Shown piece by piece: positions 1 to 12,533 of a DNA stretch of 64,000 bases. The notes under the pieces were generated by a model. It had not been told where the DNA came from, did not search any database, and saw only the letters and a list, made by a program, of their open reading frames with translations. Numbering within the stretch: position 1 is the first letter of the stretch; every line of letters starts with the position of its first letter. A program made the translations under genes and the position numbers. The stretch is from assembly GCF_051020985.1 (NCBI RefSeq), contig NC_135002.1:558001-622000 (forward strand). Reading direction: 5' to 3'. This DNA is from Nomia melanderi (Eukaryota; Arthropoda; Insecta; Hymenoptera; Halictidae).

Positions 1-2847
1 CAGAGTTCACGAACGAACCGCGGAATTCCTCCCCGTCGCGTTTCTCTCCTTGAACTTTTCAAGAGTCGCGTTTTCGCACCTAGAAGTGCCACGTGGCCGC
101 CCCTTTTATTTAAATCGGCCGGGGAATAATCGGCGTTAATTAATTCCTCCGCGATCGCCTCTCCCTCCGCTCTCGAGTTTCGGACTCGGGCACGGGGGCG
201 GCGTGCCGGCGAGAAATGGATTGAAAGAAACAATGCCGGCCGCCTTGCGATCGAGCTGCGCCGGAAATCGCGCGAAGGGAGCGCCCTTTGTTCGCCGTAA
301 CTCGCATTCTTCGGCCGCGAGCGGGTTTATTAATTCGCTGGCGTCGTTCGTCGTTTTCTTCCGCGACTCGTCCCCTTCCTAATTCTCGTCCTTCTCGACA
401 GAATTTTTTCGAAGGAAAGGACGAATGGCAGCGCGAGAACAAGAATATTATTTCATTGGAAAATGTTGCACATATGTATGATATATTGTATTTTCAAGCA
501 TCGAAGTGTTATTTTTGCCGACGAAGGACTATATCCTTCGGTAGGAAGGTATCACGATATAGTATTAATAATACATCGAATAAGAATAACGTTATGAACA
601 ACATCAACACCGATAACGCGGTAAATAACACAGCAAAATATTCTTGACAAGAGAAGCATATCTTTCCCAACATAAATCAGAGATACGATCGCTATTTCTG
701 TGCAACGTGTATCATTAGCCAATTGCCGTTCACTCAACAATTAACTCAAGGCAACGGTCAATTTCCCAAACGAAACGCGCCACGTCCAGACCGCGGCACG
801 AGTGCAGTTCCGAGCGAAACTTCTTTCCTCGCCGCCGCGGTATCTGATATTTCACAGCGTTTCGCCGCCGGTCTTTATTCCGTTTTATAGGCAATAAACG
901 CGACGCGGTAATAAAGTTACGAAATAAATAAGAGAGGGCGAGGGAGAGAGGCGGCCGTGGAAGCCGGCGCTGCTTGTCACCGGAATTCGAGCGGCCGGAT
1001 CAGCCTTGGGGCGAATTTCCATCGCGACACGCGATCCGCGCTCGTTTCGCCGGCGAATCGTGTCCGTAATCGTTACAGTTTCGCTTTTCGAACCAATCGC
1101 GGCCGGTGCGTGCGTGCCGCGCACGATAACGTCGAAAAGAAGCCGACGGGCCAGGAAAAACGAGCACGCTTCCCGTTTCTTTCGCGTGCGGTTTTCCCGG
1201 TACGCGATCCATCGATCGTTCGTCGCGCTGCTCCGGTTCTGCCGGGGTTGAGGATCGCGCCTTGTCTTCGAGAAAGATCCTCGGCCGCCGGTTCCTCGCG
1301 CTTCTTCCGCATTTTCCTTGACTTCTTCGAATGTTCTACAGTTGTCTTTTCGTTTACAGCGCTGTAGTTTGTCTTCTGAAATTCGTCGATGTCGAATTAA
1401 AGCGCAAACACGGACGGGAGTTTGAAAAACGAGAGAAAGCACTCGCGCGTCGCGCGTATTCTCCTTCGTTCTATATTTTCGTCTCGGTCGTCGTATAAGA
1501 GGGAGAAGGAGAGCGAGAGGAGCGAGTACACGGGGAAATATTTCGCGCACAATGGCCAGATAATGGTAAACGATCGAAGGCAACGGGAGGACGTCGACGA
1601 TAAACGAAACGGTGACTCATTGTCCGACCCGGAGAATTGGCCGGAATTTAATAGACTTTCGACGCGCGGCTCGCCGGCATTGTCGGCGCTCGGGCCCGAT
1701 CATTGAAAATTGCCGATATTCACCGGTGAATGCGGAATACGGGGCGATCCCGTGAATGACAACAAGATAACCGAATCGGCGACGGTATCTCCGTTATTAG
1801 GAGAGCCGGACGGTTCCGAATGGCGGCTCTTCGACGCTGCTCGCGCGAATCTTTCTTGCGCGCCGGTCTGACGCGTGGCCGATAATCGTTGCTGCCGATA
1901 TCATTCTATTCAGTTTACTATTGCTATTAAATACTCGGCGATCGCGCTGGTAAATGATAACTTCCACTCGGAATCTCCAGCCGACGCGTGTTTTACGCAT
2001 CTACGATTTTCGATTACTCCGACTTTAATCAAAGAAACTCAGAAAAATCTACAACTTCTTCTACATAAATCGATTCTTGGGAACGTCAGGTTGTAGCTGA
2101 TAATCGGTGAAAGAGGGAAAGTATCAACTGTAAACGTTCTACCTCGAGTACATAACGATTACAATTACGTTTCTACTATATCATTTGCCTGACACGTTTC
2201 TATTATCTACCTCGCGCCACATCAATCGTAATTTCTTCGCCCGTGCAAAGCGCAGCATAGAAGGCGGTGCCTGCTCATTTCTACGAAGCGAATGGACAAA
2301 TAAATAAATAAATCTGTCCGCGTTGCGACAGGTGCGAGAAGGGCGCAGCCATGACTGCGTGCGTGTGACTGCATCGGCTGCACCTTGACCCAGCGAGCCG
2401 GCTTCGGTCGCGGCTGAACCGTTCGCGTGCGGATCAAGATTAAGCAGCCGCCACGGCTGACCTTAGCCGGCCCGACACGATCGTTCGCACCGGGTGCGTA
2501 GTACAACGCGTCTCTACCGAACGAAACCGATCCAACTTTCGAGTGTCGTCCAGCTGACTCTGGGAGATCGTTCTCTGGGAAGAGAACTTCACTCGATTGC
2601 TTTCGCTTCGCTTTATTCTACGAAACTTGTTACGCAAACGGACAGAGCGTCGCGCAGATATCGCTGGTTTCGAAAAGACTGAGGCGTCCTCGCGGTTTTC
2701 CTTGGCATTACAGGATTTCTTAAGGGAGAGAGAGAAGGATTGTATGGAAAAACTATTCTAGGGCCCGCAATTGTGGGTCCTGTGCTCGAACTTCCATCGC
2801 TGTTCCTGAGTTTTTGAAAAAAGCGATTGTTCTGCCGCGTACCTCGC

Positions 2848-2998
2848 GGAAACAGGCAATAAACAGATAAAATTTAACGTTTCGTTTCATTCGCCGGTCC
2901 GGCAGATTGTATGACGCGAAGGAAAATTATTTTCATTTCTCCAAGACAGCGGATGGAATAGAACGTTAAATTTTATTTGTTTGCTGGAGCCTGTTTCC
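2848..2998. repeat. Imperfect inverted repeat, about 150 bp
   Basis: The left arm (GGAAACAGGC, then after a few bases ATAAAATTTAACGTT) is matched in reverse complement by the right arm (AACGTTAAATTTTAT, then GCCTGTTTCC). The arms differ by a small insertion. The size and shape suit a miniature inverted-repeat element or a structured RNA. No target duplication is obvious. Confidence 0.6.
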
Positions 2999-3530
2999 GA
3001 AGAATGCGTAACGAAGCAAAGATATCTCTGACAGAGATGTCGCGTAGGGCTAGAGAAGAAGGCGAAGGTTTCGAATGCGACTATCTCTAGTCAGTCCCTG
3101 AACGAATTGAAAAGGGGACGCACGAAGGTGCCTAAAACCACACGGGGGAAGAGGGAACACAGCGTTGGTCCCGATATCGTTCGGAGATCACCGATTTATG
3201 CGGTTTCGGGTTAATTGATGCGTGACCTGGAATCTCGTTGAAACTTACCAGCTGCATAACCGTTTCTGGCTGGATAAGAGATACCGAATTTATCGCATCT
3301 CGAAAGTACCGATAGTTAGGGTTTATATTGCACACGTGCAGTGTGGCAGCAGCTTTCCGTATCGCTGGGAATGGAGTTTAGTTAATTGGGAATTTTATTT
3401 CTTAACGCGACGGACACTTGGGAAGATATCGTGAAAATTTGTATAGTGGAATTTGAGATAGTTCGAACGATAGTGCCTCGCGAACGATGGAGGAGCGGGT
3501 ACTTAGCAAGCTGAACTAATTCCGAAACTA

Positions 3531-3556
3531 GTGTGTGTGTGTGTGTGTGTGTATAT
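3531..3556. repeat. (GT)n microsatellite
   Basis: Eleven uninterrupted GT units followed by a short TATA run. Confidence 0.9.
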
Positions 3557-6001
3557 AGAAACGCGTTTTCTAGTTGGTGTCATTAAAAACTTTCCATATT
3601 TCGCCACAACTACGAAACTAAACTCTATAACTGAACTTTCGCGGCGTGTCTCGAACTTTTCGCGCTTCGATCATCGAAAAGCTATTGTTGGAACGACGGA
3701 ATCTTGACATCGCGACGCTCGAGCGCCACAATTTCGTGGCTTTTTTACTGCCATTTCTAAAACTGGGAGAGTCGACGGCAATATTCGTATAGACTGCGAC
3801 TCTATTCCATTTCCCCTCCGTCGACGTTTCGGAACGGTGACATTAAACCAATTCCATTCGAAATTTTATATTAAACCGTCCCGTAGGCAATGTCGTTTCT
3901 TCTGAATTTTTCAACGGAGAAACGCGGAACTTCTCCAAAAGTGGCGTTTAAAGGTTCATCTTTTATGGATGAATCGATGAAAGAACAGCGCGAGTATTAA
4001 TTGGTTGCATTAGAAACTAGGATGAGAATAAACAAGGCTATTCGTGGGATTGCCTAATATTCCCCTCGAATTTGAACCGACGATAACAGGCGAAACTCGA
4101 TTAAAGAATTTCACGTGGGTCACGTGTCGAGATAAATATCATTATTTAACGAGAGGTCACGATAACAAATTTGGACGTATATGGGTTGGGGAACGAATAT
4201 ACACGGCGGTGGGGTGGTTGATGGGATCGAAAGCAAAGAGCGACACGGTTTCATTAATATTTATTAAAACCGAACGTTCAGCGGTGCCTTACGTGTCGTA
4301 ACTGCATAAACGTCCGCAGTCCGTTCATAATTAAATAGCGAAACAACTAGTACCCTGTGCAATAAGCGGCTAGATGTGTCACAATGCAGAAGAAACACTA
4401 ATCAACGCGTTAAATGCCGTGGCATTATCTTCGACGAGATAAACGTGCACCGATGATGCAATTCAATGAAATGATTTGATACTATATAACATATAATATC
4501 GTATTATCTTATTCCGAAAGCAAATAATATATTTAATCACGCCTGTTATTCAATGCATCATATTCCTTTTAAACTTCGTAGACTTCAAAGTGACATGATA
4601 AATAATAATATCGACTGTACGCGTCGTGCTCGGAGTTCGATCGCGTCTCTTTCGAACACTTTTCTCCCGGATGCACTTATCGTCCGCTGCGGGCTGCAGC
4701 GTCGTCCGACGCGTCGCCAGTGGAACAGACTCGAATTAGTCGGACGTTTCATGATTCTTCCGTGATCGAGGCGTGTGTAACGTCGTTGACGTTATTGGTA
4801 CGTTGCACGAACCGTGACACGTTATTTATCGCGTTGGGACACGTGAGAAGAATTACGTGTCCAAGATCAATGTTAGCGAAATTATTCCTGGCGCGACGAA
4901 GATACGAACTTTTCTGATGAACCGTTGGACATCTCACCTGCACGTGTACGCGGACGAATCGCTTATCGGAGATATTCGTTTCCACGAAGCCTAGTGACTC
5001 GAGTTGCGAGAAGCTAACGCTGAGAAATCACTCGATCATCTTGGTAATATCTGTTGGCTCGGTGAAAGCAAAGTAAATCCGCGTTAAACCATTCTGCAAC
5101 TTTTACGTCGTAGTTCCTCAAGGTTTTTATACACCGGCGCATAAAGTTACTAATTACCAATTAAGGTCGTCGGTTAGCTTCCCGCGAGGAAAACCAGATT
5201 ACGTTTCAACTTTCCAGCGCTCCGAAGAATCCGGTTGTCGCGTTCCGGACGAAAATCGACCGTTACTTTCCCCGGGAAATCTCGATGATTCGAACGGCAA
5301 CGCTATGCGTCTTCCTTTCAGCCGGCGATCGAGAGAAATCGGCTTCGATCGATCTCCGGGCGCAGGGATTCGAGCTCGGAACTCAGCCCCTATCGCGTAT
5401 TCCTTTCGTTTCTTGAATTTCGTAGCGTCCGATCGATCCTATCGCCTTTGAGAGCCCGTGCCTCGCGTTCCTCCGAGCGGCCCTCGCAATCTCGCTGTCC
5501 TCTTCGGCCCTCCCACTCTCGGAATCACTAGTCGCGCTTCTATCTCTTTCCCGTCTCGCTTCTTTCTCGCAATTTTCGGAATTGCCGACGATCGCGTCCC
5601 CTGCGCGAGCGAATCGAATCGGAACGGCCGATCGGAACCGTGACTAGAGGAATTTGGTGACCCAGTATTGTTTATTCAGTTGTTCTTTTGATAAAATGCA
5701 GTGAGTCGCTCGCGTTTGGCATTCGATTCTCTCGAGAAAGTGGTTTAATTGAAGTACTGCTTGTAACTGAGCATCGTTGGCGATTAGTTCACTAACGAAC
5801 CATCGACGACAGTGGCCGCCTTCAAGTTTTCTTCTTTATTTCCTTCCACTTTGCTGTTGTTATTTTATCAAATAAAATAGTTGGTGGTCTTGTTCTACGG
5901 ATAATGTAGTAGATGAAAATGTAGTAGACAAAATATTACTGCGATTTGCCTAAACAATTCATAGTCTTGTCCCTGAGAAAAAACACGAAAAAACAACCCC
6001 T

Positions 6002-6248
6002 TTAACCCTTTGCACTCGGGAGGCGCCTTTCAGTCGCCATTTGATTTGACCGAACGAAATGATAAAACTAAAAATTCAATATTAAATTTTCTATAATGTA
6101 TCGACACATGGAACATCGAAATGAAATAGTTGTATCACTTAATTCATGCGAGGTACTTCTTTATGGTAGTTGTAAGAATGTCATTGATATTTCATCAGAA
6201 AATAATGAATATTTCTTGAGAAAAGTATTCTCGAGGGCAAAGGGTTAA
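6002..6248. mobile_element. TTAA-flanked miniature inverted-repeat element, family A
   Basis: The left end reads TTAACCCTTTGCACTCGG and the right end CTCGAGGGCAAAGGGTTAA, so a TTAA tetranucleotide flanks an AT-rich interior of about 240 bp. The copy at 26976-27212 has the same left end and size. TTAA target duplication is typical of piggyBac-type elements, whose terminal repeats usually begin CCC. The interior codes for nothing, so this would be a non-autonomous copy. The superfamily assignment is inference. Confidence 0.65.
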
Positions 6249-6746
6249 TATGCCCTTCACCCCCTAAATCTCTGAATCGCCATTACAACCGGCGAACACC
6301 TGAACGATCGATACTCCTCTCGCCCCGTCCGGAGAGAGAACGATAAAAATCAACTCTCGTGCCCAGTCCACTAATCTCGCAAATTCAATTAAACCGGAGG
6401 AAAAGGGGAACACCGTGTTCCCGGTTCGCCGCGGTTGTTCCCCGTCGTCGGGGGTGTCCGTGGCGCTGGCATCCAAGGGTAGATTAGCCGTTTCACGTGA
6501 AAGGGGAAAGATGTTCGGCACCGCTCCGAGGCACTTTATTGGCCTCTAAGTAGAAAAGTCCATTAAACAACGGGCGGTACATGCGTGCGCGTGCACGTGC
6601 GTGCCTTCCCACCCCCGCGCCTTCGATATAATCGTCCGGAGAAATCGAATCGTTCGCGTGCGTCGCGCTCTACGCGAGAAGGTCCGCCGCGCGCGATAAC
6701 GAGGGAAATTTTATTTTATGAAATATAAGGACATTCTTCTGCGAGA

Positions 6747-7080
6747 TTAACCCTTTGCGGAAGATTTCATCGAATGCTTAAATAATATTGAAAACAAAAT
6801 GAATACCGATCGCTTGCTGTTCGAGAGAAGAAATGGAAAACTGAATTCTTGTTGTCGCAGTATAGGAGAATTGTCAGACTTTGATCTTCTGTAACTTTGT
6901 AAAAAAGAACGATACTGCTTTTTCTTTGGCATCATTTTAAAGCGTGATCTTTCTACTTTCATCTCTAGGAAGCCATTTTTCCTGGGATGTTTCTCTTTTG
7001 TGCAACCGGTGATACGGCATACACACTTTTTCTCTCTCCGTTTCCAATATTCTGTGACTTTGAACATCTCGGTTTAGATT
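6747..7080. mobile_element. Partial TTAA/CCCTTTGCGG element, related to family A
   Basis: It begins TTAACCCTTTGCGG after an AT-rich flank. Its interior (around 6772-6835, including CTTGCTGTTCGAG) resembles the interior of the element ending at 8408, where CTTGCTGTTTGAG occurs. I did not find a clean right end, so the end coordinate is approximate. Confidence 0.4.
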
Positions 7081-8212
7081 AAAAATTGTTTTTCCAGGTT
7101 CAATCCAACTCGGATTGATAGATTGGCGTCTCCCTTTTGTAACGGTAGCTGAAAACTTGACGCACGATTTCTATTCGCCATTTTATCGGTCTCTATTGGT
7201 CGCTTTGCATTTAAGGTTAAACGCGCGGTCCCGTACTTCGCGCGAAACCGTACAACACAGTTAATATTTTGATTTTATTACCATTGACCCAGCAAGCAGG
7301 GAAGCCTCGCAACCGTTCGTAAGTTCGTTGTTTTCCATGGAAAACTTCGACTCGCCAGACCGATCCGATTCGAAGCTTTCGAACGTTCACGTACAGCGAA
7401 TCGGAAAAATGATTCTATCCTTTCCACTGTAGCTTCAAGTAAGCTTTCATACGTATTCCATTGCGTGTCAACAATTTATAACAATCTTATGCATTTATAC
7501 AGTCTATAACTTCTAAAATAGTAAACCAGACGGAGAAATGAAAATTTCATATTTCTCGCACGACTGTTCTAAAATACGTTGCCACTGTTGCCATATCGCC
7601 TCTCCGCGCAATGGGCTATCAATGCAAATTGTCCATACATAAAAATGGACTTTCACGGGAAAAATGTACGCGCAGATAGTTTTTTCGACGCGCTGCGGTC
7701 GGCCACAATAATTGGCAACCCCGCGAAAAGGGGACGCATGAATGTTTCAAGACGAGCTTGATCGTTTCGAGAAGTTTTCCCGGCGATGGATCAGCGCGCG
7801 CTGGAAAGTGGTTCAAGTACGGGCGTGCAGCGACGCGCTACTGCCCCCGAAATAACGATTACACCCACACTATTTACCTGAGAGACGGACTATCGATTAC
7901 GCCAGCCGATAAATATAACGCCGCTAAAGCCGCGCTCGACCTTCCACGGCGGATCGTAGTCAACGCTCGTTTTCAAGGTGGCCTTTTTCTTCGATGTACG
8001 TGGCCGTTGCCGATTAACCCCTCGGCTCTATGATTTCCTTCGCGGCCACGCTCGTCCAACTTGTTCTCCTAGGCGTCGCTCGCGGGAAGGATTTCCAGCG
8101 ATTCTATCGATTAGCGTACACTTAATAATAGACGCATTCTGAATATTCAGTTCTCCGAGTACCGAAACCGACGAAACGAATTGCCCTATTGTAGTTCGGA
8201 CGAGAAGTATTC

Positions 8213-8408
8213 ACCCTTCGCGGACGAAGATTCTTTTGAGATACACTAAACCTTCAGCGGGTGAGGTTAAATCATATATAAATTGCTTAAATGATTAAAA
8301 AACTACGTGCTGATCTCTTGCTGTTTGAGTAATCATCTGTTTGCGACTCAGTCTTCGAAACGCGAATGCTTCATCTTCAACTGTCGACATTCGTTGGCAA
8401 AGGGTTAA
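8213..8408. mobile_element. Degenerate family A-like element
   Basis: The right end is GGCAAAGGGTTAA. The left end is a decayed CACCCTTCGCGG without a clean TTAA. The interior shares words with the copy starting at 6747. Confidence 0.4.
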
Positions 8409-10163
8409 CGTAGTAACGAAACGTTGAAGCAAGATCATTCGTATAATCAAAGATTTCTTGATATTTTCTGATTGTTCTGAATTTTAATATAATTAATAAT
8501 ATTCTGTTTGGTTATTCAAGGACGTACTCGTTTGTTCGTTTTGTAGGTTAGAAAGCCCTTCTAGCTTCTGAATACATTGTACATCATTTCTATATTATTC
8601 TCGTTGAATTCAACTAGAAATCGTCGTCTTACAGCGAGAGGTTAAACTTCTGTTGATAGCATTTGCAATTGGATGGAATAATCTTTCTCGTTGTTTACCA
8701 ACTGCACGTAGCGTCTTACGCTGCCTCGCGTAACTTCTCAGAATTATTCTCGAGAGAAGCAGCCGCGGAACGGAGAAGGTCGTCATCCGCCAGTAGTTAG
8801 GACAGTGATCGACACCTAGCAGAAAGGCGAACCGGCGCGCTTCCCTCGGAAGCGACAAATATCAAACGCGGCGTGTTTCCGGTGCAATCCATCCTTAATG
8901 CCCGTCCGGGGCCGACTTCCTCGACCAGCGCAGACGTTCGCCGAGAAAGTTGCGGAAACTTTCCGGTAATTGGATCCTCGTCGAACGAGAAATATCACGA
9001 GTTTCCGGCCACGACCGGAAACTCGCGATGTAATCGGCGCCGGTGCAATTTCTCCTGTGAACAGGGAATCGACGATGTTCGTTCCGCCCGTCTTTCGACT
9101 GTCCTTTCTTGCCATCGAATTTTCCGTTGATTCTAGGGCTTTATCGCTCGACGATGCGCTCGAGTCGCGAATTTAGTTCTACGGAATGTCTCTGTCAGCT
9201 TATTTTCGTCTTTAGGGAAGATAAATTCGAAATGTTCGATTGAATTCAGTTTACGTTAGTTTACGTCAGTGTATATTATGTTTCACTGTTTCGAATGATT
9301 CTTCGAACACTCTTAGGAAAGCTACGTTAGAGAGCAAAGAAAGTCTGTTGATGGAGAATTTGTCGAATGCGCCAGGTGTTTTTAACTTTCCAAACTTTTC
9401 CACAGCGAGAAAGAGACACGAGCACGCCGAACGCATCGAGGGCCTCTCAGAACTCGATCTTTGATCGCGGAGGGCTGTTTATCGGTGGCCAGGCTTCGAA
9501 TGTTCCCTTACGTGGTCCCTCACCCGCCGGCTCACCTCATCCATATTCAAGAGGCACTTCGCGCCGGTGAATCGGATCCGCCCCGATAAACGCATCGAAA
9601 ATCTCGCGAGAGTACTACGTACTACGGGGCGGAATTTTTAATCGACAATTAAGAGAGCGCACCTTCGATCCTTAACGAACGGCGGCGAGCCCCGAGACCT
9701 GATTTCTCGCCGGGTCGTCGCTTGAAATTATCCTCCGGCGTTTCATTCGACGTTACGGGGCACGGCGCTGGGCGAGTACCTCCGAAAAGGACGCTGGATC
9801 GCGCGAGTCGGAGTTCAGGGATTAATCTCGGCCGAACGAAGCACGGACAACGGTTCGACGGTGTTTTCCCTCGCCGCTCGGTCGTCGTCGGCTTGCCAGG
9901 CCATTCTACTAGCCCAATTTGGCAGTGTCTCGGATCCGGGAATATTAATGTTCAATTTCCACGGCATCCTTCTTATCGAGTTGGCAGCCTAGGCTGGCAA
10001 CATCCACTTGTTCGCGTCTACCGGGCTGTTTCTTGTCATTCCGATCCTCTATCTGGCGAGTAGCTTCCTAGCTGCAGGTGACGCTGTATTTTCTGCTTCG
10101 AGTGGACTGCATTAACGAAAGAATCGAATGATCGTTGAGTGCCATCGATATCAGGGCAAGATA

Positions 10164-10372
10164 TTAACCCTATGCACTCGAGAGCTGACTCAGTCACCAC
10201 ATGATTTGACACAGTAAAACTGTAGCATGTGATGTTTAATGTTAAACATTGGAATAAAACAGCTTTGTTCCTCAATGTACTGGTGGTTTCTCTTCGAATT
10301 AGTCTCAAAGAACATCGTCTCCGAAAGAAATGTTAAATATTTCTACTAAAGAACATCCGAGTAAAGGGTTAA
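10164..10372. mobile_element. TTAA-flanked inverted-repeat element, family A
   Basis: The left end is TTAACCCTATGCACTCG and the right end is CCGAGTAAAGGGTTAA. The length is about 209 bp. Next to the left end it shares with the copy at 26976 a gagagctgactcagtcacca-like stretch, there gggaggtgactctcagccac. Confidence 0.6.
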
Positions 10373-12432
10373 TCAGAAAGAGGTGCTTGAAAATCGACGA
10401 GGCAGCAAATGCCTTCGATAACTCGCGACACGATAACCATTGCGAAGCACGCGTCGAGGGTCGAAGAAGAGAATCGGCTCGCACACAGGAACGGAAGACG
10501 AATGCGCGATGCCGCGAGCGATGCATCGACGTCCGCGATCGAGGAATGCCGGGCGGAACGGCTCCAGCTGGCAGCCTCCTCGAGAGGATCCTCTTCGCGG
10601 GCTCCTGTTGCATAGGCCCGCGAGGGAACGCCGAGGGCTTGGCCACGCTCGAGGACGCACGCCGTTCGGCGCGGCTATCGAGACGAGGAGCCGCCGCGCC
10701 GTCGAGAGGACACTCGATCAAAAGTGCCTCCCTGTTGCGAGCTCCGTTGTTCCCACGGCCTCACCCCCTCGCCGTCTGATCCTCTTCGCTAGCAGCCGGC
10801 TGCCAGCCCGACTGTCCCTCCGTTTTAGGGAGATCGTGATAGGCTAAGTGCCCGTTATCCACTGTGTTGCCGCGGCCCGCCGGGTAATCTGGTTACCTTT
10901 CACCCTTGCCAACTGAGTCTCGACTCCCGCAGACCTATTTTCAGATTGATTCGTTCGCGTGAACCGGTTTTAACGCGACGTGTCGCAAGTTCTTTCAAGT
11001 TCTTTTCAAGTTGTTTAAGTTGTTTGAGTTCTTTGTGTAAGTTGGACGAAGAAAGCCAAGTAGAATCGAGGAATAACGCTGCCAAGGCTGGAATTCATCG
11101 GTCGCCGATGGGGGAGGACGATTTTCGAGGGGGTTGGTCGGCCAACGGGACGCGTAGGCGGTGCATGGGTTCGAGGTGCGTGGCCTTGACCCGCTTCTAG
11201 GGACCGGGCCGGGTCAGGAGTGTGCGTTCGAACGGCGAAGCTCCTCGGTGGCGTGCACGGGGACCGAGCTCGAGCCGCGTGTGTCCGCGATTATCGTTAT
11301 CGTTCCGGTGACGAGGCACGAGTCGCGAGGAAATGGCAAATGTCGAGGGAACAGAGGAGCCAGCCCTTCACTCGCGAGCTCTCGCTTCTTCCACTGTTGG
11401 AACGTCCGATGACGAGTCTTTTCGAAATCGTGTTACGGAAACTTCAGTGCTCGAGTACTCGAACGTTCGAGTAACTCGAAACTGGAATGTTCGGAAGCGG
11501 AGAAATTTAAGAATTCGAATATTCCAGTTATGCAAACGTTCATTTCGAGTTTTCGGAACCGAGACGAATAAACGAAATCGACAAGCAGATGTTATCGGAC
11601 GCGGAATAAACCGCGATCGATCTTTTTCTTCGATAACCGCTTGTCCGTGGGAACGGAGCGCGGCTCAATTGAAAAATATTAATAAAAACGGACCGACTCG
11701 GCGTCAACAGTTTTATTATTAAACGCTGCTGCCGCAGCTGCTGCATCCTATTGGAGAAACGAAAGCGGAACGGGTCTGTTTTTTTGGCAGTCTTGGTTCG
11801 GTGGTAGAAAAACAACTGGTCGCCGAACGAAAAGGTTGTTTAGACGAGTGAACGAATCCGATGAACTCCTTTCTCGTTACTTTTTCACTCCTCCGATCCT
11901 CTTGTTTCTCTCGTTTATAACGATTAATACATCGAAAGTGAAATTCAAGTTTAAAAGGCTCAACTACCCAAAGATGAACGTTCCTTAATGTTCTCAATGC
12001 TTTCGCGTTCACGCTTCGATTACAAAATGGCGAACGTTGCACGTCGGACCAACTCCGAAAATTCGAAATTCAATGAAACAAACATGAAAGTCGTTCGCGT
12101 TGAATTTCCAGTGAAATATTCTCCCCGCCAAAGATTGTTCGAAGCATTTCAATTATTCCGTGATAAGTTTATCGCTTAAGGTAATATTCAGTTGCAGCGG
12201 TTGAAGATCGATCAAGGAGTATCATCTATCGACGAACGTGATTGCTTAGAAAGATAAGAACCGTCGAAAGATGACGCCTTCCACCAGATTTTCGAGCGTT
12301 TCGCACGGGCAACGCTCGAAACTGGGTGAATGCGCCTTGATTAATCTCCCCGGCGCGACCCCGTCGTCGAATCGACGGCGATTCAAAATAATTCCCGACT
12401 AACCCCCCGCTCTTTTTCCGTTCTGTTCACAG

Positions 12433-12533
12433 CTGACAGCAGTTTTCTCCTGGCGAACGCTCAGATCGTCGACTTCCCTATTGTCTATTGCAACGAAAGC
12501 TTTTGCAAAATCTTTGGCTATGATCGTGCCGAG
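12433..12533 (+). CDS. eag: eag exon: N-terminal part of the PAS/EAG domain
   Basis: The acceptor is ttctgttcacag and the donor GAG|gtaatc. After two bases finishing a split codon it reads DSSFLLANAQIVDFPIVYCN and continues ESFCKIFGYDRAEV, minus the final V that starts the next exon. This is the first half of the PAS fold, which packs against the cyclic-nucleotide-binding-homology domain and slows deactivation in EAG channels. It ends in phase 0. Confidence 0.95.

Larger units (their letters stand above)
1..12432. other. 5' intronic region of eag, no gene recognised
   Basis: The first visible eag exon opens at 12433 with two bases that complete a codon begun upstream, so this stretch is most simply intron sequence of eag. 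I looked for the conserved N-terminal start exon of insect EAG and did not find it, so it should lie before the window. The ORFs here (for example the minus-strand one at 885-1583) have no recognisable domain and are composed of Arg/Ser-rich GC-rich shadow translation. The stretch holds a GT dinucleotide run (3531-3556), an inverted repeat (2848-2998) and several TTAA-flanked inverted-repeat elements listed separately. An unrecognised non-coding exon or enhancer cannot be excluded. Confidence 0.6.

Noticed and set aside
885..1583. 232-residue minus-strand ORF near the left edge
   Set aside because: Arg/Ser-rich with no domain, no start context or splice partner, and overlapped by long ORFs in other frames; typical of GC-rich DNA poor in stops.
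9980..10001. Near-perfect 22-base palindrome GTTGGCAGCCTAGGCTGGCAAC
   Set aside because: One mismatch and NFI-like half-sites, but a single short palindrome in 64 kb is not strong evidence of a functional site.
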